DNA of 64,000 nucleotides from Actinoplanes regularis (GTDB lineage Bacteria; Actinomycetota; Actinomycetes; Mycobacteriales; Micromonosporaceae). The stretch spans positions 1 to 64,000 of the forward strand of contig NZ_FZNR01000035.1 in NCBI RefSeq assembly GCF_900188005.1, given 5' to 3'. How positions within the stretch are numbered: the first letter of the stretch is position 1; every line of letters starts with the position of its first letter. The notes below the pieces were generated by a model, which was given only the letters and a program-made list of their open reading frames with translations, was not told the origin of the DNA and searched no databases. Positions 59,151-64,000 of this stretch are shown here, piece after piece. A program made the translations under genes and the position numbers.

Positions 59151-60353
59151 TCAGCGACGCTCGAACCGCAGTGGCAGGCTCTCGGGCCCGTAGAGCGCGG
59201 TGGGTGGCCGCCACGGCACGTGCCCGGTGATCGACGGTGGTCCCAGCCGGCTCGTGAGCACGATGAGTGACTCGGCGATCTCGGCGCGGGCGGTGGCGGC
59301 CCCGACGCAGAAGTGCGGGCCACCGCCGAAGGTCAGGTGCGGCGTCTCGCGCGGGAGCGTGATGTCGAAACGGTCGCCGTTACTGAGGACGCGAGGGTCG
59401 CGGCTGGCCGCCTGCGTGCCGAGCATCACGAAGGTTCCCGTGGGGATGTGGACGCCCTGCAGGTCGAAGTCCTCGACCGCGAATCGGAAGTTGGTCGGCA
59501 CCGAGGGAGCCCAGCGCATGACCTCCTCCACCGCCTGCGGCACGAGTTCCGGATGCGCGCCGAGCAGCCGCCACTGTTCGGGGTGCGCGGCGAACGTCGT
59601 GAGTGCCAGGCCGAGTTGGTTGCGCGTGGTGTCGTGCCCGGCGAACACGAGGGTCACCGCGAGGTTGCGCAGATCCTCCGTACTCAGGCGGTTCCCGCTC
59701 TCCTCGGCGGCGATCAGCGCCGACAGCAGGTCCTCGCGCGGATCGACGCGGCGCTGCTCGATCAGCGAGTCAACGTACGTGTGCAGGCCGATGACGGCTT
59801 CCTCCACCCGGGCACGCACTTGTGGCAGGTGGAAGCTGAACACCAGCCCGACATCAGTCGACCAGCGCCGGAACAGGTCATAGTCCGCGACCGGGACGCC
59901 GAGCAGCGCGGACATGACTCGTACTGGCATCGGGTCGGCGAAGTCCGCCATGAACTCGCACTCGTCGCGATCCGCGAGCGTTTCGGTCAGTTCGGTCGCG
60001 ACGTTGCGCATGAAGGGCCGCAGTCCTTCGATCATGCGTGGTGCGAATGCCTTGCTGACCAGCCGCCGCAGCTGCAGGTGGTCCGATCCGCGCCGGTGCA
60101 GGATCATCGGTACGAACCAGTCGAACAGCGGTCCGTTCGAGATGCCCATCAGCTCGAGGTAGCGTTCGCCGTTCTGGGCCAGCCGTGGGTCGCGGAGCAA
60201 TTGATGCATCTCGGCGTACCGCAGCACTATGAGGCCCATGGGGGTCGCCGCGCACCAGTTCGCTTCGCGGGCGGCGGCGACCGCCGGAGAATCGAACCGG
60301 AAATCCGGGGCGGTGATGTCGAGGAACGGCAGGTCCACGGTCGGAGTCGGCAT
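59151..60353 (-). CDS. Cytochrome P450 (CYP)
   Basis: ATG 60353, 400 residues, soluble class I type. I-helix F-A-G-H-D-T-T-R-N-Q (about 240), E-E-V-M-R-W (ExxR-like, the K-helix pair E-x-x-R), and the heme loop F-G-G-G-P-H-F-C-V-G-A (Cys about 350). Typical length. No ferredoxin or reductase gene is adjacent, so electrons come from elsewhere. Too distant (about 35 kb) from the NRPS to be assigned to it with confidence; substrate unknown. Confidence 0.96.
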   Translation of the reverse strand: MPTPTVDLPFLDITAPDFRFDSPAVAAAREANWCAATPMGLIVLRYAEMHQLLRDPRLAQNGERYLELMGISNGPLFDWFVPMILHRRGSDHLQLRRLVSKAFAPRMIEGLRPFMRNVATELTETLADRDECEFMADFADPMPVRVMSALLGVPVADYDLFRRWSTDVGLVFSFHLPQVRARVEEAVIGLHTYVDSLIEQRRVDPREDLLSALIAAEESGNRLSTEDLRNLAVTLVFAGHDTTRNQLGLALTTFAAHPEQWRLLGAHPELVPQAVEEVMRWAPSVPTNFRFAVEDFDLQGVHIPTGTFVMLGTQAASRDPRVLSNGDRFDITLPRETPHLTFGGGPHFCVGAATARAEIAESLIVLTSRLGPPSITGHVPWRPPTALYGPESLPLRFERR

Positions 60354-60520
60354 CCATACTCCTGACGAAGTTGATCGAAATATATCGATTTATACTCCGC
60401 CACGCTAACCGCTGAGGAGTCTCAGCAACACCCACAGTGACTTATGTCGCCCCGCCCGGGTCGACCGGCCACCATGCCGGCCGCCCCGTCACGCCTGGCT
60501 CGGCACGGCGCGATCCGGTG

Positions 60521-60613
60521 TCAGCGGCGCGGGCGGTCTCCGGTGGGAACGGCCGGCTCGGCGAGCTCACCCAGGTGTATCAGGGGCTGCGCCAGGTAGT
60601 AGCGGTGGCCGAC
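60521..60613 (-). pseudogene. Partial duplicate of the C-terminus of the AfsR-like regulator
   Basis: 60526-60565 matches 25175-25214 and 60566-60612 matches about 25323-25369 almost base for base, with the intervening 108 bp (36 codons, one TPR length) absent. The minus strand reads R-Y-Y-L-A-Q-P-L-I-H-L-G-E-L-A-E-P-A-V-P-T-G-D-R-P-R-R then TGA 60521. No upstream part of the regulator is present. The rest of 60354-60634 shows nothing. Confidence 0.75.
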
Positions 60614-60634
60614 GAGTGCGGTGACAACCGACGC

Positions 60635-60937
60635 TCACTGGCTGTGGATCGTGACAAGGTCGGCGAGGCCGGAAACGGTCAGCAACGGTTCGAGCAGCGG
60701 GCTGGAGAGCAGTTCGATGTGCTCCGCGTGTTCGAACAGGGCGGCCAGTCCGGCGCTGTCGAGGTATTCGACGGCGGTGAGGTCAACGACGAGTGGCTTC
60801 TTCTCGGACCGGTGGACGGCGTCGGCGAGCACGGTGGCGAACGTTTCGGCGTTGCTCATGTCGATTTCGCCGACCGCTGTCAGGCTGGGCGCGCCGTCGG
60901 GGCGGTGTCCGGCGGTGAGGGTGAGCGTGCTGGTCAC
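60635..60937 (-). CDS. STAS-domain anti-sigma factor antagonist
   Basis: GTG 60937, overlapping the upstream kinase stop (GTGA); 100 residues. S-L-T-A-V-G-E-I-D-M-S-N-A-E-T-F and L-V-V-D-L-T-A-V-E-Y-L-D-S-A-G-L-A-A-L: the DSAG serine is the phosphorylation site. Coupled to a protein that carries both a PP2C phosphatase and an RsbW-like kinase domain, so the pair can form a partner-switching loop controlling a stress sigma factor. Confidence 0.93.
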   Translation of the reverse strand: MTSTLTLTAGHRPDGAPSLTAVGEIDMSNAETFATVLADAVHRSEKKPLVVDLTAVEYLDSAGLAALFEHAEHIELLSSPLLEPLLTVSGLADLVTIHSQ

Positions 60938-63900
60938 GGGACGATCCTTGCCTGCATGTCGATGACGGTTCCGGCGGTGCCGGTGGTGACGGTGACGTGG
61001 TTCATGAAGGCTTTCATCAAGGCCAGCCCGTGCCCGCGGTGTGAGTTCGCGGGCGACTGGGCCGGCTTCCATCGGCCGTTGTCGACGACGGTCAGGCGTA
61101 GATCGTCGGCGGTGGCGGCGGCGTGCAGCCGGATGCGGCCGGGATTGTCGCGGTGGCCGTGTTCGATCGCGTTGGAGCAGGCCTCGCCTGCGGCGATGAG
61201 CACTTTCTGCGCGGTGGCGGGGTCGACACCGACGCGGTTGAGCCAGCCGCGCAGGGCGGTGCGGACGGGGGCGAGCCGGGTCGCCTCGGCCGGGAACTCG
61301 AGCTCCAGCGGCCCGGGCTGGCGGTAGAGCAGCAGGGCTACGTCGTCGTCGTACCCGCCGGCCGGCGCGAGCTTGGCCATCACGTCGGTGGCGAGTTGTT
61401 CGATGGGTGTGCCTCGTCCGTCGTGGATGGCGGCGGTCGCCCGTTCGATGCCGGTCGTCAGCGGTTGCCGGCGGCGTTCGATGAGCCCGTCGGTGTAGAG
61501 CAGCAGCGTGGCCCGGCCGGGCATGGTGTGTTCGGCTTCGGGTCGCGACAGGCTGGGACGTACGCCGATCGGGTGTGACCGTCCTTGGTCGAGCAGGTGG
61601 GTCGTGCCGTCGGTGTCGGCGATGATGGCCGGTGGATGCCCGGCGCTGGAGTAACGCAGATGCCCGGTCTCAGGATCGAGGACACCGCAGAAGACGGTGG
61701 CGCACGTGGCTCCCGGCAGCAGCGCGGCGAAGCGGTCGAGCGCCCGGAGGGTGATGGCGGGGCTGGCGTCCTGAAGGAGCAGGGCGCGGCAGGCGCTGCG
61801 CAACTGGCCCATGACCGTGGCGGCTCGCAGGCCGTGGCCGACACAGTCGCCGACGACGATGCCGATCCGGCCGTCGGGCAGTTCGATGGTGTCGTACCAG
61901 TCACCGCCGACTTTCAGCGGGCGGGTCGCCGGTTCGTAGCGTACGGCGAAGCCGCTGGGAAGTTGGGCGGGGCCAAGGATGGCACGTTGCAGGGCGAGGG
62001 CGGTCTCACGCTGCTGGTCGATCTGCGCGATGCGGCGCAGACCTTGGCCGATGTGCCCGGCGAGCAACGCGAGCAGCGTCTCGTCCTGCTCGGTGAACGG
62101 CCGGGCCGGACCGAGGCCGATCCAGAGGGCCATGGTTCCGTGCGGATGCTCGAGGGTGATGCCGGCGCCGGAGGATCGTTCGGTGACCGGGGTGAGCAGC
62201 GGTTTGTCGCGCAGCCCGAGCAATGCCTGCCGGCGCCGCTCGGACAGGTTCTCCCAGCGCAGGGCCGGATCGGTGGCGGTCACGGTGGGGTCGGTGGAGG
62301 TGTCGAAGACGCTCGCGACCACGTCCGACGCCTGCCAGAGATCGCGTAGTTCGGCGAGTACACCGCTGAGCGCGTCGGTGAGGTTCTCCGACCGGGACAG
62401 TCGCAGGCCGAGGGCGGCGAGCGCGCTTTCGCGCTGGACGGTGTAGTGCTCGGCGGTGACGTCCCGGAACGTGCCGACGATGACGCGTCGTCCGGAGTCG
62501 GGGTCCTGGACCTGGTTGAAGGCGGCACTGGCCCACAAGCGGTGCCCGTCGCGGTGGGTCACCGGGATGGTGTAACTGCCGTGGGTGTGTCCCGTGAGCA
62601 GAGCGAAGGCATCGGCTACCTGCTGGTGGGCGTCGCTGTCGGTGACGGCGTCGGGCCACCAGGGGTGGATCGGAGCGTACGGAAGATCCTCCGGACCGAA
62701 ACCGAGGATGTCGGTGAACGCCGTGTTGATCTCGATGACCGCGCCGTCCTCGTCGCAGACGAAGAACGCCTCCTGCAGGGAGTCGATCAGCGCGGTGCGC
62801 CAGCGGGCGTGCCCGGTGCGCAGCCGGGACAGCTCGACGTTCGCCCGGACCCGGGCCAGCAGTTCCGCGGCCGAGAACGGTTTGAACAGGTAGTCGTCCG
62901 CGCCGGCCTCGAGGCCCTCGATGGCGGCCTCCTGTCCGGCGCGCGCCGACAGCAGCAGGACCGGGGTGCCGGCCGTGCGCGGGTCGCCCCGCAGCGCCGC
63001 CACCAGTTGCAGACCGTCCATCACCGGCATCATCACGTCGCTGATGATCAGTTCCGGGTTGCCGGTGCGCGCCGCCTCCAGCGCCGCCTGCCCGTCACCG
63101 ACCACCGCGACCCGGTGCCCGGCGGAGCCCAGCAGCCGGGCGAGGTAGTCGCGCATGTCCGCGTTGTCGTCGGCGACCAGCACAGAGGCGGTGACATTCG
63201 GTGCCCGCTGATCGCTTTCGGCCGCGGGCGCCTGCGGCGATTGCTCCCGTACGTCCTCGTCGCCGGCCTGGGCCGGCAGCCACCGAAGGGCTTCCTGGAC
63301 GAACGGGTCGGCTGAAGCGGGTGGGGCACTGTTGACGTTCGCCGGGGCCGGCGTGTCCTTCGGCAGGTGTGCGGTGCCGAACGGCAATCGGACGGTGAAG
63401 GTCGTGCCCTTGCCGACGGCGCTGTCGGCGACGATGGTGCCGCGATGCAGGCCGACGAGTTCCTGCACCAGGGCCAGCCCGATGCCGCTGCCCTCGTTGG
63501 AACGCGACCGCACGTTCTCGATGCGATGAAACCGCTCGAACAGCCGCGGCATCTCGTGCTCGGCCACGCCGACCCCGGTGTCCGCGACCGTGATGACGGC
63601 GTACCGGTCCTCGGCGCTCACGCTGACCCGGATGCCGCCGTCGAAGGTGAACTTCAGGGCGTTGCTGAGCAGGTTGAGGACGACCTTCTCCCACATGCCC
63701 CGGTCCAGGTACACCGGCTCGGGCAGTGGCCGGACGTCCACCTCGAAGGTGAGCCCGGCTCGGCTGATCGCCGAACGGAACACGCTGGCCAGGTCGGTGG
63801 TGGCGGCGGACAGGTCCACCGGCTCGTAGTGGGCCTGCATCCGGCCGGCTTCGATGCGGGAGAAGTCGAGCAGGGTGTTGACCAATTTGCCCAGGCGCAA

Positions 63901-64000
63901 TCCGTTGCGGTGGATGATCTCCAGCTCGTCACGGATCTGCGGGTCGGCGTCGGCCAGCCGGCCACGCAACTCGTCGACCGGGCCCATGATCAAGGTAAGC
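60934..64000 (-). CDS. Giant hybrid sensor: histidine kinase - REC - PAS - GAF - PP2C - RsbW (N-terminus outside window)
   Basis: The frame is open at the right edge (codons upstream of the internal start at 63993 read L-T-L-I-M-G-P-V), so the sensor part is missing. In order from the edge: HisKA end (L-V-N-T-L-L-D-F-S-R-I-E-A-G-R) and HATPase_c (N-L-L-S-N-A-L-K-F-T, D-T-G-V-G-V, G-S-G-I-G-L-A-L-V, about 1-210), a receiver domain (A-D-D-N, Asp in I-I-S-D-V-M-M-P, about 270-385), PAS (about 400-515), GAF (about 535-670), SpoIIE-type phosphatase (V-G-G-D-W-Y-D, G-D-C-V-G-H-G, Y-T-D-G, about 690-880) and an RsbW-like ATPase (N-A-I-E-H-G-H, D-N-G-R-W, G-H-G-L-A-L-M, about 890-1010). It can receive a phosphosignal and act on the STAS partner. 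Confidence 0.95.
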   Translation of the reverse strand, partial: LTLIMGPVDELRGRLADADPQIRDELEIIHRNGLRLGKLVNTLLDFSRIEAGRMQAHYEPVDLSAATTDLASVFRSAISRAGLTFEVDVRPLPEPVYLDRGMWEKVVLNLLSNALKFTFDGGIRVSVSAEDRYAVITVADTGVGVAEHEMPRLFERFHRIENVRSRSNEGSGIGLALVQELVGLHRGTIVADSAVGKGTTFTVRLPFGTAHLPKDTPAPANVNSAPPASADPFVQEALRWLPAQAGDEDVREQSPQAPAAESDQRAPNVTASVLVADDNADMRDYLARLLGSAGHRVAVVGDGQAALEAARTGNPELIISDVMMPVMDGLQLVAALRGDPRTAGTPVLLLSARAGQEAAIEGLEAGADDYLFKPFSAAELLARVRANVELSRLRTGHARWRTALIDSLQEAFFVCDEDGAVIEINTAFTDILGFGPEDLPYAPIHPWWPDAVTDSDAHQQVADAFALLTGHTHGSYTIPVTHRDGHRLWASAAFNQVQDPDSGRRVIVGTFRDVTAEHYTVQRESALAALGLRLSRSENLTDALSGVLAELRDLWQASDVVASVFDTSTDPTVTATDPALRWENLSERRRQALLGLRDKPLLTPVTERSSGAGITLEHPHGTMALWIGLGPARPFTEQDETLLALLAGHIGQGLRRIAQIDQQRETALALQRAILGPAQLPSGFAVRYEPATRPLKVGGDWYDTIELPDGRIGIVVGDCVGHGLRAATVMGQLRSACRALLLQDASPAITLRALDRFAALLPGATCATVFCGVLDPETGHLRYSSAGHPPAIIADTDGTTHLLDQGRSHPIGVRPSLSRPEAEHTMPGRATLLLYTDGLIERRRQPLTTGIERATAAIHDGRGTPIEQLATDVMAKLAPAGGYDDDVALLLYRQPGPLELEFPAEATRLAPVRTALRGWLNRVGVDPATAQKVLIAAGEACSNAIEHGHRDNPGRIRLHAAATADDLRLTVVDNGRWKPAQSPANSHRGHGLALMKAFMNHVTVTTGTAGTVIDMQARIVP

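Noticed and set aside
59151..60353. P450 as a tailoring enzyme of the NRPS product
   Set aside because: It lies about 35 kb beyond the pdh end of the cluster with many unrelated genes between, so linkage cannot be supported.
1..64000. CRISPR arrays, tRNA or rRNA genes, complete insertion sequences, phage or plasmid origins
   Set aside because: I saw no spaced direct-repeat array, no cloverleaf or rRNA segment, and only a fragment of one transposase.

Overview
The window is high-GC DNA with actinobacterial gene style (GTG and TTG starts, GTGA/ATGA stop-start overlaps, lipoproteins, StrR- and LAL-type regulators). Gene content fits a Micromonosporaceae-like actinomycete such as Actinoplanes. 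This is inferred from families present, since no rRNA or other marker gene lies in the window.

Region 1 (1-24170) is one flank of a nonribosomal peptide cluster. It opens inside a large NRPS that ends A-T / C-A-T / C-A-T-TE, with no epimerization or X domain visible. Next comes an overlapping export block: a membrane-anchored protein and a lipoprotein built from a repeated two-Cys 'CMRxxG' module, a peptidoglycan-binding HlyD/MacA-like adaptor, a MacB-type ATPase, an FtsX/MacB permease and a third small CMRxxG lipoprotein. A flavin halogenase of the glycopeptide-antibiotic type (VhaA/BhaA-like) follows, then a StrR/Bbr-like regulator and a LAL/LuxR regulator, the pair found in teicoplanin and A40926 clusters. 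Beyond them is a ruined precursor-supply segment. Recognisable but frameshifted and internally deleted remnants of dpgD, hpgT, hmaS and hmo surround an intact Na+/H+ antiporter and an intact prephenate dehydrogenase. The locus therefore appears to descend from a glycopeptide-like cluster that once made 4-hydroxyphenylglycine and 3,5-dihydroxyphenylglycine locally and has lost that ability here. Palindromes carrying GTCCAA/TTGGAC half-sites lie before the halogenase, the LAL gene and the hmaS remnant and may be StrR-family operators.

Region 2 (24171-46510) is a mosaic of accessory genes: an AfsR-like HTH/NB-ARC/TPR regulator facing an I36-type inhibitor gene, a secreted esterase with a CBM2, a PaaX regulator, two orphan substrate-binding proteins, a vanadium-haloperoxidase-like protein, an ArsR/SRPBCC pair, a LamG protein, a secreted phospholipase D-like protein, a ChaA antiporter, BON and DksA/TraR proteins, a membrane/KhtT-like fusion, a glycosyltransferase and a YdcF-like protein. 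Between them lie fragments of MarR, ThuA, transposase, flavoprotein and unknown genes.

Region 3 (46511-64000) holds a secreted beta-rich protein, a GlxA/AraC regulator divergent from an NAD-dependent epimerase, a YihY/BrkB membrane protein, and a glpD-tetR / AGPS-DAG kinase block with the same order as M. tuberculosis Rv2249c-Rv2252, suggesting a glycerolipid or ether-lipid function. It ends with a cytochrome P450, an STAS anti-anti-sigma factor and a giant hybrid kinase/phosphatase/anti-sigma protein that runs off the right edge. An STAS pseudogene and a partial copy of the AfsR-like regulator's tail lie here too.
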